From Bacillota bacterium (lineage in GTDB: Bacteria > Bacillota > SHA-98 > UBA4971), in assembly GCA_012689375.1 (NCBI GenBank), contig JAAZLO010000045.1, forward strand, positions 27,878-91,877: a stretch of 64,000 bases of DNA, given 5' to 3'. Shown piece after piece: positions 55,877 to 63,836 of this stretch (its first letter is position 1; every line of letters begins with the position of its first letter). The notes under the pieces are model-generated. The model had not been told where the DNA came from. It ran no database searches and saw only the letters and a list, made by a program, of their open reading frames with translations. A program made the position numbers and the translations under genes.

Positions 55877-56353
55877 TTATCCGTTGTTTTTTCCCCGTTT
55901 ACGGTGGCCCCATGGCATATTACCAAACACGTGTCCCTTATGATCTATCCTCTGAACACTTCTTCCTCTGCATTGAGGACATGTCATTTCAATACCCTGC
56001 CCGCCTTCGCCGAAGGGGATCTCAAAATCATAATCACATATTCTGCAGTTAAATTTACGCATTGCTACTCTGTAGCTCCCACCTTCTATGCGGAGAGCCC
56101 GACCTTCTACAAGAGCCCTGGCTATTTTTTCCCTGGCGGAAGTAAGATCCCGCTGGAATGTAGGTCGGGAAATTTGCATTATTTCTGCACATTCTTCCTG
56201 TTGAAAGCCTTCGAGATCCTTTAGCCGAATAGCTTCGAATTCTTCTATAGTTAATATTTCTTCTTCTAAATCCCGGAGGGGTGTCCCCGCCGGTTTAAAT
56301 GCAGTGATATTAGGTAAAAACCCTACACGTCTGCGCTTTGGGGGCCTGCCCAA
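55877..56353 (-). CDS. DUF134 family helix-turn-helix protein
   Basis: A 158-aa protein of the DUF134/UPF0251 family. It starts MGRPPKRRRVGFLPN. A sigma-70 region-4-like helix-turn-helix lies at about 40-85 (LTIEEFEAIRLKDLEGF, then AEIMQISRPTFQRDL). A zinc-finger-like CRICDYDF and CPQCRGR pair follows in the C-terminal third. The start is TTG with GGAGGAG 5 bases upstream. Members are usually encoded beside NifX-like and Mrp genes, so a metal- or cluster-sensing local regulator is likely, but no function is proven to my knowledge. It has its own promoter and lies directly upstream of the island operon. Confidence 0.9.
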   Translation of the reverse strand: MGRPPKRRRVGFLPNITAFKPAGTPLRDLEEEILTIEEFEAIRLKDLEGFQQEECAEIMQISRPTFQRDLTSAREKIARALVEGRALRIEGGSYRVAMRKFNCRICDYDFEIPFGEGGQGIEMTCPQCRGRSVQRIDHKGHVFGNMPWGHRKRGKNNG

Positions 56354-56449
56354 ATTGTTCTCCTCCGTTTCCGTCTACATCATTTTTTCCCTTATATCAG
56401 TTAATTAATACAAATACCAGATTCATCTTTGAATTAGCTGAATACTAAT

Positions 56450-56493
56450 CATATGTTCATAATTATCATAGGTCTTCCCTACCTATACGTCAA
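56450..56493 (-). promoter_or_regulatory. promoter of the DUF134 gene with CATATG at the start site
   Basis: TTGACG (56488-56493), 17 bases, TATGAT (56465-56470). The spacer holds an imperfect dyad (ATAGGT and ACCTAT around 7 bases). CATATG at 56450-56455 lies 9 bases after the -10, exactly where the CATATG core of the GGGCATATGCCC palindrome lies relative to the -10 of the next promoter. Confidence 0.7.
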
Positions 56494-56515
56494 GCACTGA
56501 GAAGTACCTGTGTAA

Positions 56516-57460
56516 TTACTCTACCCCCAAATATTCCAACATTGCATCTAAATTACTTGTAGCCAGGCAAACAGTGGAATCCGCGGCTCCATAGTACATT
56601 CTTAACTCCCGGGTCCTCCTTGTAGAAATAACACCGGCAGGCAGGATCATACCGGGTGAATCACCTACCAACTCGTAGGGGCTATCCGGTCCGAAAACCC
56701 AATGATTGCTGCGGCGGATTACTTTCCAGGGTTCATTATAATCCAATAATGCCAGGCCCACCCTGTTTAAGGATGCTGATTCAGTTTTTTTCACTCCACT
56801 ATAAAGAAGGAGCCATCCCTCGTTAGTTTCAATGGGTGGAGGACCAAGACGTACTCCGGAGCAATCCCACCAATCCGATCGTGCAGATAGTACAAGCCGA
56901 TGATCCCCCCAATACCTTAAATCGGGGGAAAATGAGATCCAAATACTGGCTTTACCATTAATAACCGGGCTATGAATAAGTACATAACGATCATCAAGCA
57001 TTCTTGGAAAAAGTGTGGATGCCTGATCATTAGGGAGCAATAGTGATCCTTTTCTGTCTACGGATTCAAAGTCTTCCGTCGTAGCCAAAGAAATTGTAGG
57101 ACCACCCGGGGAAAATGATATGTATGTTATAGCATATTCTTCTCTTTCTTCCATCCAGACAATCCTAGGATCTTTTATTCCTTTTTGTCCCTCATTTGCA
57201 GTACTATCAGCCTGTAAAAAAGGTTTTCCATCAATTCTCCAATCGCTTCTGCCATCCTTACTTCTGGCAATGGTTAGGTGGGAAAACCCCCGTGTATCTT
57301 CAGCCCTGACCAGGAGAAGCGTTTCATCATCATGTTCTACAGCACCTGGATTAAAAGTAGCATTAACCAAGTATGGCCAATTAGACGGGGTAATAATGGG
57401 GTTGTCACCGTACCGGTCAAAAAGCACATCCGCAGTATGGAAACTATCATTTTGACTCAT
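56516..57460 (-). CDS. GH130-family beta-mannoside phosphorylase/glycosidase
   Basis: A 314-aa cytoplasmic five-bladed propeller enzyme of family GH130, which phosphorolyses beta-mannosides. Family features include NPIITPSNWPY at the start, FNPGAVEHDDETLLLVRAED, the catalytic Asp region GIKDPRIVWMEE and the C-terminal YYGAADSTVCLATS. No signal peptide. Which mannoside (Man-Glc, Man-GlcNAc or 1,2-mannan) cannot be told. It is transcribed alone from its own promoter, without the transporter or epimerase genes that often accompany GH130, so use on an internal mannoside store is an option. Confidence 0.9.
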   Translation of the reverse strand: MSQNDSFHTADVLFDRYGDNPIITPSNWPYLVNATFNPGAVEHDDETLLLVRAEDTRGFSHLTIARSKDGRSDWRIDGKPFLQADSTANEGQKGIKDPRIVWMEEREEYAITYISFSPGGPTISLATTEDFESVDRKGSLLLPNDQASTLFPRMLDDRYVLIHSPVINGKASIWISFSPDLRYWGDHRLVLSARSDWWDCSGVRLGPPPIETNEGWLLLYSGVKKTESASLNRVGLALLDYNEPWKVIRRSNHWVFGPDSPYELVGDSPGMILPAGVISTRRTRELRMYYGAADSTVCLATSNLDAMLEYLGVE

Positions 57461-57487
57461 AAATAGAACCTCCTGTTTGATTAACGA

Positions 57488-57516
57488 ATAATATCCCGGA
57501 GCCTAGTATTTGACAA
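57488..57516 (-). promoter_or_regulatory. sigma-A promoter of the GH130 gene
   Basis: TTGTCA (57511-57516), 17 bases, TATTAT (57488-57493); each hexamer has one mismatch. The short leader carries CAGGAGG before the ATG. Confidence 0.75.
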
Positions 57517-57849
57517 ACACCGGTAATTTCTGCAATAAAACACAGCAATCGTACCGGTAGGTTGTTTTAAGTATTTCACTGTAAGTAGATCTTATGGTAC
57601 CGATGGGATAATTCCGGTTGTGGACTTCAATTAAAGTAAAGATATGCCAAACAATACATCGGCGGGGAGGAAAGCCCTGAGAAGCCGGTATCTCAGCTCG
57701 CGCAGCAATTATACAGACAGCATGCATAAAAACAAATCTATATACTCATATAATAACAAAAGAGTAATATGTTGTCAATTCCTCCATACCCGTACAATCC
57801 TACGTTATATTCGCCGTTCGCTGCTTACGCTAATCAATTAAATTAGAAA
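57517..57849. other. gene-free stretch between GH130 promoter and spore coat gene terminator
   Basis: About 330 bases with no supported gene. The only structure I see is a 6-bp hairpin CTGAGA/TCTCAG at 57677-57696. Short frames on both strands lack ribosome sites and normal composition. No riboswitch is recognised. Confidence 0.5.
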
Positions 57850-57900
57850 AAGCCGACAGAAGGCCGGAGTGCCGTTTATCTGCTAATACCCGGCACTCCG
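57850..57900 (-). terminator. terminator region of the spore coat gene
   Basis: A perfect 10-bp stem CGGAGTGCCG/CGGCACTCCG (57865-57874 with 57891-57900), then on the minus strand a small GCC/GGC hairpin and CTTTTTC (near 57848-57853). It starts 34 bases after the coat gene stop. Confidence 0.7.
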
Positions 57901-57934
57901 ATACAGACTTCCAATGTGAACTATGTGATTCGAA

Positions 57935-58465
57935 TTATTGTGGGTTATACATCCCGTGTTGCTGCATATAATTAAAGATTCCTTCTCCGTGTTGTTGTTC
58001 TTCTTTTTGTATATGCTGTAGCGCCTGACGAATATTAGGATTCACGGATTCAAAGATCGCTGTGTCATACGTACCCGAAATGTACTTCTCGGTCATCAGC
58101 ATATCACTGCAAAGCATAGCATCATCCTGGGCAGTCATACCCGTACTGGTTTGTTGCCCTAAGAGTTGTCCCGCCTGTGTCATGCCTTCTACTGTATGCT
58201 GCATAGCCTGATGATGGCCTTGGCCTGCATGCTGAGATTGATGTTGGCCTTGTCCTACCTGGATGTTTACTTTTTGTCCTTGAAGCAATTGATTGATAGT
58301 ATCATAATGTTGTTGTTCATGAGATCCATATTCATTAAACAACTGCTTCAATTGTGGATCTTGTGCCTGTTCCGCATAATTTCTGTATTTTTCGATACAG
58401 ATTTCCTCATGGCTTAGCTGATCCTTTAACAGCATTTGCTCTTTCTGGGTAAGCTGAAAGTCCAA
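57935..58465 (-). CDS. CotF-family spore coat / ferritin-like protein
   Basis: A 176-aa protein of the spore coat CotF family, a ferritin-like helical bundle. Two helical blocks (about 5-65 and 105-170) contain carboxylate/His pairs such as EEICIEKYRNYA and HEQQHYDTI, and KEEQQHGEGIFNY. The link (about 70-90) is Gln/His-rich. The start is TTG with GGAGGTGA upstream. It is the clearest sign of sporulation in this window. Whether the residues bind metal is unknown. I find no convincing sporulation-sigma promoter upstream. Confidence 0.88.
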   Translation of the reverse strand: MDFQLTQKEQMLLKDQLSHEEICIEKYRNYAEQAQDPQLKQLFNEYGSHEQQHYDTINQLLQGQKVNIQVGQGQHQSQHAGQGHHQAMQHTVEGMTQAGQLLGQQTSTGMTAQDDAMLCSDMLMTEKYISGTYDTAIFESVNPNIRQALQHIQKEEQQHGEGIFNYMQQHGMYNPQ

Positions 58466-58845
58466 TTAAATCACCTCCAATTCAAGTTTGGTTTACTTTT
58501 GGCGGGTTTATACACACCCATTAAAGGAGACCCCATAAAGAATGTATCCCGTTTTAATTTGGCAGGATCTTGTAGACTAATGTAGAAAGTTTAATTATCA
58601 TCTAAAATCTTAGCAGATTTGAACTAATTTCTGTGTCTACCTGCAGTTACTGCATTCATAAATTTATAGTAAATCCTCATAGACAATTGCCGGGCAAAAG
58701 TAGGATATATGCTTAAAACATTATCGTAGACAAGGTTTCGATGATACGACTTAAAAGTTGCCGAAATTTCGGTTCAGAAGAATAAAGGGAGCACTTTCGC
58801 CATCTTGAAACTCAGGGGGGTATGGGTAATATGGGAGCCAGAGAA
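58466..58845. other. divergent intergenic region between the coat gene and fapA
   Basis: About 380 bases that must carry the promoters of two divergent genes. I see no sigma-A, sigma-D or sporulation-type hexamer pair with correct spacing, and no conserved RNA element. Confidence 0.5.
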
Positions 58846-60852
58846 ATGGATATAGAGGCAAAAACAATAGAAGATGCCTTGACCATAGCCGAAAAAGCCT
58901 TTGGTGTGGATAAGAGCCAAATTGAAGTGGAAGTGCTGGACAGAGGTCAACCAGGTTTCCTAGGAATTCTGGAACGGCCTGTCATGATCCGGGCGACAAT
59001 CCTTCGGCCCGATGAAGATGATGTGGATACAGGTGAGGATCAAACCGGTGAAACCACTTGCGACGGGACGGTGGAAATCCGGGACGGGAAACTTTATATA
59101 CAAGATCCTGTCGGAAGTGGCAACCCGGCAATAATCATTCCGACATCCGAAGTTATCCTTACTGTTAACGACTCTATTGTTACAGAACCTAAACCTGTAA
59201 CGGAAAAAGATAAAGTAGAGATAAGTCTTACAAAAAGAGTTTACCCGGCCGATATAACAATTGAGGTTTCCGAAGACTGTCTTACAGCCTATGTAAAGGT
59301 AACACCTGAAATTACCGTGAACAAGAAATTAGAGGATCAAGCCCCGCAGAGCATACTTGAGCTGAAGGTCCTTTGTCATGAAGAAAGAGTAAATACTGTC
59401 ACTGCCTCCGAAATAGAAGAGAATCTAAAATCCAAGGGAGTAGTATTCGGTCTTAATTATAATGCTATAAAACAAGCAGCTGAAAAGGCTGATGGTATGC
59501 CTGAGGTTGTGGCTGTGGGTAAGCCTGTACAACAGGGGAAAAACGGTTTCATCGAATACCTCTTCCAGTCAGATCCCGTAGAAATCGCCTATGATGAGAA
59601 TGAAAGAATAGATTATTGGGAGCGTTATATATTTCCTTCCGTAAAGGAAGGTGATGTCCTTGCAGTACTGCATCCGCCAACTCCGGGAATACCGGGAATA
59701 AAGATAACCGGTGAGGAAATTCCACCAGATCCTGTATTTGACGATGTACTACGAGCCAAAGAAGGAGTAAGAATTAGTGATGACGGCAGACAAGCTATTG
59801 CCACTATGGCGGGTAGACCCGTTAAAGAAGATGGGAATACACCATACCTAAAAATAACCCAATTAATGACCCATTCCGGTGATGTGAATCTTTCCACCGG
59901 CAACCTGAGATTTTGGGGGGACCTCCTTATTCTCGGAAATGTTACCGGGGGGATGGAAGTATCCGCGCTTGGTGATATCACTATAAAAGGGAATGTAGCC
60001 GGTGCAATAATCCGTGCAGGCAGCAGAGTAATATGTCAAGGAAATGTCATTAAATCGCAGATCTATTCCGGAGGATTGATTGCCCTATACGATAAGCTGG
60101 CATCATTGGTAGGTGATTTAGAGAAACTCATGGATCAAATAATCCGTGAAACCGATGAAATACACCGCCATTTGATAAACACCAAAAAACTGGAACTACA
60201 ACCGGATGGGCATACAGAGAATAATGTCATAAATAGGATTATTTCTCTTGTCATTAAACAAAAAAAGAAACCTATCAATGCATTTATCGAAGAATGTACC
60301 ACTATCCTGGATACAGCAATATTACCTTTCCCACCCGTTATTGAAGAGTTGCTCCAGTCAGTAAAGGATCTAATCGGTTCTCCTAAAGATCAAGCCCGCC
60401 TATCCCTGGATATCCTCAAAGGTATCCTAGAAAAAAGCCGTGGGGTAAATGAATTACTCGTGTCTTTACCTGATCGCAACAACGATATTGTATGCAAGTA
60501 CGTCCAAAACAGTGTTTTAGAAACGACAGGAAGCATACAGATAACAGATAAAGGGGGCTTCTATTCAACTCTTACAGCTGAGGGTGATATATCGGTGCAT
60601 GGTGTTTTCCGTGGCGGAGAAATACTAGCAAAGGGGGACGTACTTGTGAATGAAGCCGGATCTCCGGGGCCATCCTCAGGTGATGTAAAAATTAAGGTGT
60701 CGGAAGGATCCACTATCAAAATCAGGAAAGGCTTCCCTGAGACCATTCTTCAGGTGGGTAATCGTTTTCATATCCTTAAAAAGGAGGAAAAAGCCCTCAA
60801 AGTGCATCTGGGAACTGAAGGCAATATAGACCTTGGCACTTTTAGAACCTGA
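58846..60852 (+). CDS. fapA: FapA (DUF342) protein with N-terminal Jag-N domain
   Basis: A 668-aa cytoplasmic protein. Residues 1-50 form a Jag-N domain (IEAKTIEDALTIAEKAFG, then QPGFLGI). The FapA/DUF342 region follows from about 160, with the VKEGDVLAVLHPPTPGIPG lipoyl-like segment, repeated beta-solenoid strands (GDVNLSTGNLRFWGDLLILG, GDITIKGNVAGAIIRAG) and a helical insert (about 415-560). FapA proteins are often annotated as flagellar assembly or polar-localisation factors, but no flagellar genes are nearby; the Jag-N part suggests RNA or membrane-linked work. The third in-frame ATG (58846) is chosen because GGGAG lies 8 bases upstream; ATGs at 58822 and 58831 follow GGGGGG and are alternatives. 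Confidence 0.85.
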   Translation: MDIEAKTIEDALTIAEKAFGVDKSQIEVEVLDRGQPGFLGILERPVMIRATILRPDEDDVDTGEDQTGETTCDGTVEIRDGKLYIQDPVGSGNPAIIIPTSEVILTVNDSIVTEPKPVTEKDKVEISLTKRVYPADITIEVSEDCLTAYVKVTPEITVNKKLEDQAPQSILELKVLCHEERVNTVTASEIEENLKSKGVVFGLNYNAIKQAAEKADGMPEVVAVGKPVQQGKNGFIEYLFQSDPVEIAYDENERIDYWERYIFPSVKEGDVLAVLHPPTPGIPGIKITGEEIPPDPVFDDVLRAKEGVRISDDGRQAIATMAGRPVKEDGNTPYLKITQLMTHSGDVNLSTGNLRFWGDLLILGNVTGGMEVSALGDITIKGNVAGAIIRAGSRVICQGNVIKSQIYSGGLIALYDKLASLVGDLEKLMDQIIRETDEIHRHLINTKKLELQPDGHTENNVINRIISLVIKQKKKPINAFIEECTTILDTAILPFPPVIEELLQSVKDLIGSPKDQARLSLDILKGILEKSRGVNELLVSLPDRNNDIVCKYVQNSVLETTGSIQITDKGGFYSTLTAEGDISVHGVFRGGEILAKGDVLVNEAGSPGPSSGDVKIKVSEGSTIKIRKGFPETILQVGNRFHILKKEEKALKVHLGTEGNIDLGTFRT

Positions 60853-60876
60853 TATATTACAACAATTAAGTTGACT

Positions 60877-61329
60877 TCAAATATTTATGTTACGAAATTC
60901 CAGTAATCTGATACATATATCAACAATTATTTGCATGGAAAGATCCGCTCTGAATATATCATATGTTAAAAAAGTATCTATGTAGTGTATCACTTCCATG
61001 TCAGGAACAGACTGCGGAATATTCATAGAACCGGAGAATATTTCAGAATGGGAAATATATTTTACTATGTTATTGTAGACATAGTAAATATCTCCGAGGA
61101 ATTCAATATCAAAAAAAACTACACTCCTCCCCGCCTTGAATTCAGCCTCTTCCACTGATAAATCAATTTTTCTTATTTTTTCTGGGATATCCGGCAAAGA
61201 AACCATCATCGGAAAAAGAAAAGAAGTTTTTTGTTTTGCTATTATTACCGGTAACAGTACTTCCGTAGGACCAGAAACAGATGGGACTTTTATCAAATTG
61301 CCTGTGCATCTTGCTACATATGTAAACAT
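60877..61329 (-). CDS. hypothetical protein, 150 aa
   Basis: I do not recognise this protein. It has no signal peptide or membrane segment, is rich in hydrophobic beta-like stretches in the first half (VSGPTEVLLPVIIAKQKTSF) and has a helical C-terminal end. The ATG follows GGGGTTGAAGTA, a fair ribosome site. It lies 12 bases after the glycosyltransferase gene in the same direction, so it is probably the last gene of the GT2-GT4 operon, and its end faces fapA with a 24-base gap. A role in surface glycan or spore assembly is a guess from context only. Confidence 0.7.
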   Translation of the reverse strand: MFTYVARCTGNLIKVPSVSGPTEVLLPVIIAKQKTSFLFPMMVSLPDIPEKIRKIDLSVEEAEFKAGRSVVFFDIEFLGDIYYVYNNIVKYISHSEIFSGSMNIPQSVPDMEVIHYIDTFLTYDIFRADLSMQIIVDICIRLLEFRNINI

Positions 61330-61341
61330 TACTTCAACCCC

Positions 61342-62454
61342 TTATTTAAAAACACGGTTGATGATCTTTTCCCATTTATGTTTCCAATGTTTGATATCAA
61401 AAGCCCGCGCCACTTCTTTTGCATTTTCCCCTAACCTATGCCTTTCATTTTCATTCTTAAATAAATATTCAGTAGCCTCCAATAGGCTGTCCGGTGTTGG
61501 TTTTATCAAAAGCCCATTATAATCATGAATTATCATATTAGCCAAACCCCCGATATGTGTGGTAATAACAGCACATCCTGAAGCCATGGCTTCCAAGCAT
61601 GAGAGAGAGGTTCCTTCTGCGGCTTTAGTCGGAAGAAGAGCAATATCCATCTCAGCATAGACTTTATACATAATATGTGGTGGTTGCCAGTAATAATATA
61701 TATCTTCATTTTCTGATGCCCACTTAGAGGCCTCAGCTTCCAAGATATCTGTATGTCCCCTTCCAACAAAATGAAACTCAATTTCTCCAGGGTACTTTGC
61801 TGTTAACATTTTGGCAGTATATGCTGCCTCGTTTAAACCACGAACAGATGTAAGGCGGCGGGGAAATATCACCTTCACTTTATCTCCCTTTTTAGATCGG
61901 GGTTTTACACTGTTGATATCCACAAAGTTGGGTATATACTCCATCCTATGGGACAAACCGGGCCAAGTAGCATTTACCCAGTTAATGGTGTTTGTGTCTA
62001 CGGAAACAACTTTTGCAGGCCCCCCCAAGGCTATATGATACCTCCTTAGCCATTCCATTCGTTCTGTCTCTGTACGAAATTTCGAATCGAATCCGGGATA
62101 ATCCCAGAATACCCCATGTGAAATTGATATACTCCTTTCCAGGCTATGGGGATAGGCCAAAAACGTTACAAAATAGATAACATAATCGATTCCCATTGCC
62201 TGTTCATGGAAACGTTGGTTCAAACTAGGGAAAGTCATGAATTCGCTCTTTATCTCCGGAATTGTATTAATTTTCACACCGTGAAAAAATTCCCTTTTCC
62301 ACCCGGTTCCAATTTGCCACCAAGTTACCTCATAACCTAAATCTATCAGAAGTCCGGTCAATTCAAGCCCGTACCGTTCCGCTCCTCCATATACCATTCT
62401 TAAACCATCAGGACTGTAGAAATTCGTAGTAAGAATCCCAATTTGTTTCGACAT
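61342..62454 (-). CDS. GT4-family glycosyltransferase
   Basis: A 370-aa GT-B fold enzyme. The N-terminal domain starts SKQIGILTTNFYSPDGLRMV, with YGGAERYGLELTGLL. The C-terminal nucleotide-sugar half has FPRRLTSVRGLNEA, EFHFVGRG and the acidic EGTSLSCLEAMASG motif. Retaining mechanism and GDP- or UDP-sugar use are typical of GT4. The ATG at 62454 is chosen because GGGGG lies 10 bases upstream and only 4 bases separate it from the GT2 stop. Donor and acceptor are unknown; its GT2 partner suggests one surface glycan or glycoprotein chain. Confidence 0.92.
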   Translation of the reverse strand: MSKQIGILTTNFYSPDGLRMVYGGAERYGLELTGLLIDLGYEVTWWQIGTGWKREFFHGVKINTIPEIKSEFMTFPSLNQRFHEQAMGIDYVIYFVTFLAYPHSLERSISISHGVFWDYPGFDSKFRTETERMEWLRRYHIALGGPAKVVSVDTNTINWVNATWPGLSHRMEYIPNFVDINSVKPRSKKGDKVKVIFPRRLTSVRGLNEAAYTAKMLTAKYPGEIEFHFVGRGHTDILEAEASKWASENEDIYYYWQPPHIMYKVYAEMDIALLPTKAAEGTSLSCLEAMASGCAVITTHIGGLANMIIHDYNGLLIKPTPDSLLEATEYLFKNENERHRLGENAKEVARAFDIKHWKHKWEKIINRVFK

Positions 62455-62458
62455 ATCA

Positions 62459-63199
62459 TTATTTCCCCCTAAACCAAAGCCTTTTAGCGTCTTGCCATGT
62501 TTCCAAATCATTTGATTGGGGAGCTATCATTATACTTTGAGTATGCTGACTAACCCTCCCGGACATTTCTATGTCTTTGTTCTGATAAAACAAGAATTTT
62601 CTATAATGATCTTTTGGATCCGCCCAACCAAAATGTTTTATTCTGATATCTGAATAATAAGGGATGTAATTATCACAGGGATGCGGAAATCTTCCTGAGT
62701 GGATCCTCCTGTCAGGCCAATGATAATTGATGTCCGGGATATACCTGATTAAAAGAGGGCTGAACTTCACCCATGGGTTCCATCCCCCGTCAACCCTGTA
62801 ATGGGTTTTTGACGACCAAAAATCAAATATTCGAAAGCATATTGCATCATAATAATTCTGATTAATTAATAAAGATGCTTCATCAATGATTCTATCTTCA
62901 AAGATCTCATCAGCATCGATGGCCAAGATCCAGTCTGGGTTTTCCTTCACTGTGAGATTCCACAGTTTCGAACGTAACGCTGACTCATTTTGTTCGAAAA
63001 TGCAATATTCATTCTTATGGGTAATAATTCTTTCATTTTCACCGAGAACTTCGATGATATCATCTTCTGATGCATCATCCAGAATTACTACCTTATCAAC
63101 CCATTTCAAGAGGTGGGTTAATACTTCATTCAGATATCTGTCGATTTCATTCCTCACAGGCATCATTGCAATAATACTGTGCTTATAACAGCTTTCCAT
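62459..63199 (-). CDS. GT2-family glycosyltransferase
   Basis: A 246-aa GT-A enzyme. IIAMMPVRNEIDRYLNE begins the nucleotide-sugar fold, VILDDASEDD supplies the first acidic pair and AIDADEIFE the metal-binding DxD-like motif. Short family member without membrane segments. GGGGAGGGG lies 8 bases before the ATG. It sits just downstream of a terminator and leads the GT2-GT4-hypothetical operon; some read-through from the CalY-like gene would link them. Confidence 0.92.
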   Translation of the reverse strand: MESCYKHSIIAMMPVRNEIDRYLNEVLTHLLKWVDKVVILDDASEDDIIEVLGENERIITHKNEYCIFEQNESALRSKLWNLTVKENPDWILAIDADEIFEDRIIDEASLLINQNYYDAICFRIFDFWSSKTHYRVDGGWNPWVKFSPLLIRYIPDINYHWPDRRIHSGRFPHPCDNYIPYYSDIRIKHFGWADPKDHYRKFLFYQNKDIEMSGRVSQHTQSIMIAPQSNDLETWQDAKRLWFRGK

Positions 63200-63221
63200 T
63201 TGTTTTTCCCCTCCCCTTTTA

Positions 63222-63249
63222 AAAAAGGCCTTCCAGAGAAGGCCTTTTT
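63222..63249 (-). terminator. bidirectional intrinsic terminator after the CalY-like gene
   Basis: A 12-bp perfect stem including flanking A and T runs (63222-63233 with 63238-63249), GGCCTTC-CAGA-GAAGGCC at the core. It lies immediately after the stop of the gene at 63251-63697 and 23 bases before the GT2 start. Confidence 0.88.
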
Positions 63250-63250
63250 C

Positions 63251-63697
63251 CTATGAAGTCGCCACAAATATAAAATCTATTGCTAAATCTATATCCTGCA
63301 CAGCATTCCCCACTGCTGATGGAAGAGAGAATTGGAAGGTGACATCTTCAGCGCCGGTTGCGAGGGGTAGCTCCCTTCCAGGACTATCCGGCCTGTCTAT
63401 TAGGTCCTTTAGTTTGCCTGTATATAAATTTGTTGTATTTGCCTCAACGCTTACATTTAGGTTGTAAGCAAGAAGAGCTGCCAATGATTCAGAGGTGGTC
63501 CCTGAAGCTTTCCAATCAGCTGTAACGAAATAGAATTCATCAACATCACCTGTGTTTGATACGTTTATTACTGTTGAAACCAAACCCCCGGGCATTATTG
63601 TTTCTGCAAGAACCCCGCTGGAAGGTGATACTTCTATCGAAACACTTCCGGTTTGTAAAGTACCACCTATAGAGCCCGCTGAATACGTAAAAGCCAT
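63251..63697 (-). CDS. small beta-rich protein resembling the CalY/TasA (camelysin) family core
   Basis: A 148-aa protein with alternating small and hydrophobic residues and a central PGGLVSTVINVSNTGDVDEF segment. That recalls the PGD...NTG core of TasA/camelysin-type fibre or surface proteins. There is no signal peptide, unlike secreted members, so the relation is tentative; it may be a structural protein of the spore or a cargo exported otherwise. GGAGG lies 10 bases before ATG. It has its own terminator and lies next to glycosyltransferases, which would suit a glycosylated surface layer. Family assignment about 0.4. Confidence 0.75.
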   Translation of the reverse strand: MAFTYSAGSIGGTLQTGSVSIEVSPSSGVLAETIMPGGLVSTVINVSNTGDVDEFYFVTADWKASGTTSESLAALLAYNLNVSVEANTTNLYTGKLKDLIDRPDSPGRELPLATGAEDVTFQFSLPSAVGNAVQDIDLAIDFIFVATS

Positions 63698-63746
63698 ATT
63701 TTTATTACCTCCTTGGTTTTGGCAAAACCTATTATTGCCACGGTAT

Positions 63747-63775
63747 CATGGATAATGATTAAACCATTATCCATG
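63747..63775. repeat. 11-bp inverted repeat upstream of the CalY-like gene
   Basis: Perfect arms CATGGATAATG (63747-63757) and CATTATCCATG (63765-63775) with a 7-base loop, between the stop of the partial gene and the CalY-like start. No U run follows, so a regulatory or RNA-stabilising hairpin, or an operator, is likelier than a terminator. Confidence 0.6.
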
Positions 63776-63836
63776 TTTATTGTTTGCTTAGAGGGTACGA
63801 GTCCGGTTTCATTATATGATTTAGGTGGTTTTAGGG

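Noticed and set aside
57677-57696. CTGAGA hairpin as part of a thiamine riboswitch
   Set aside because: The second conserved half of the element is missing and GH130 has no link to thiamine.
57503-57841. Short frames on both strands upstream of GH130
   Set aside because: No ribosome sites; one overlaps the GH130 promoter and both have unusual composition.
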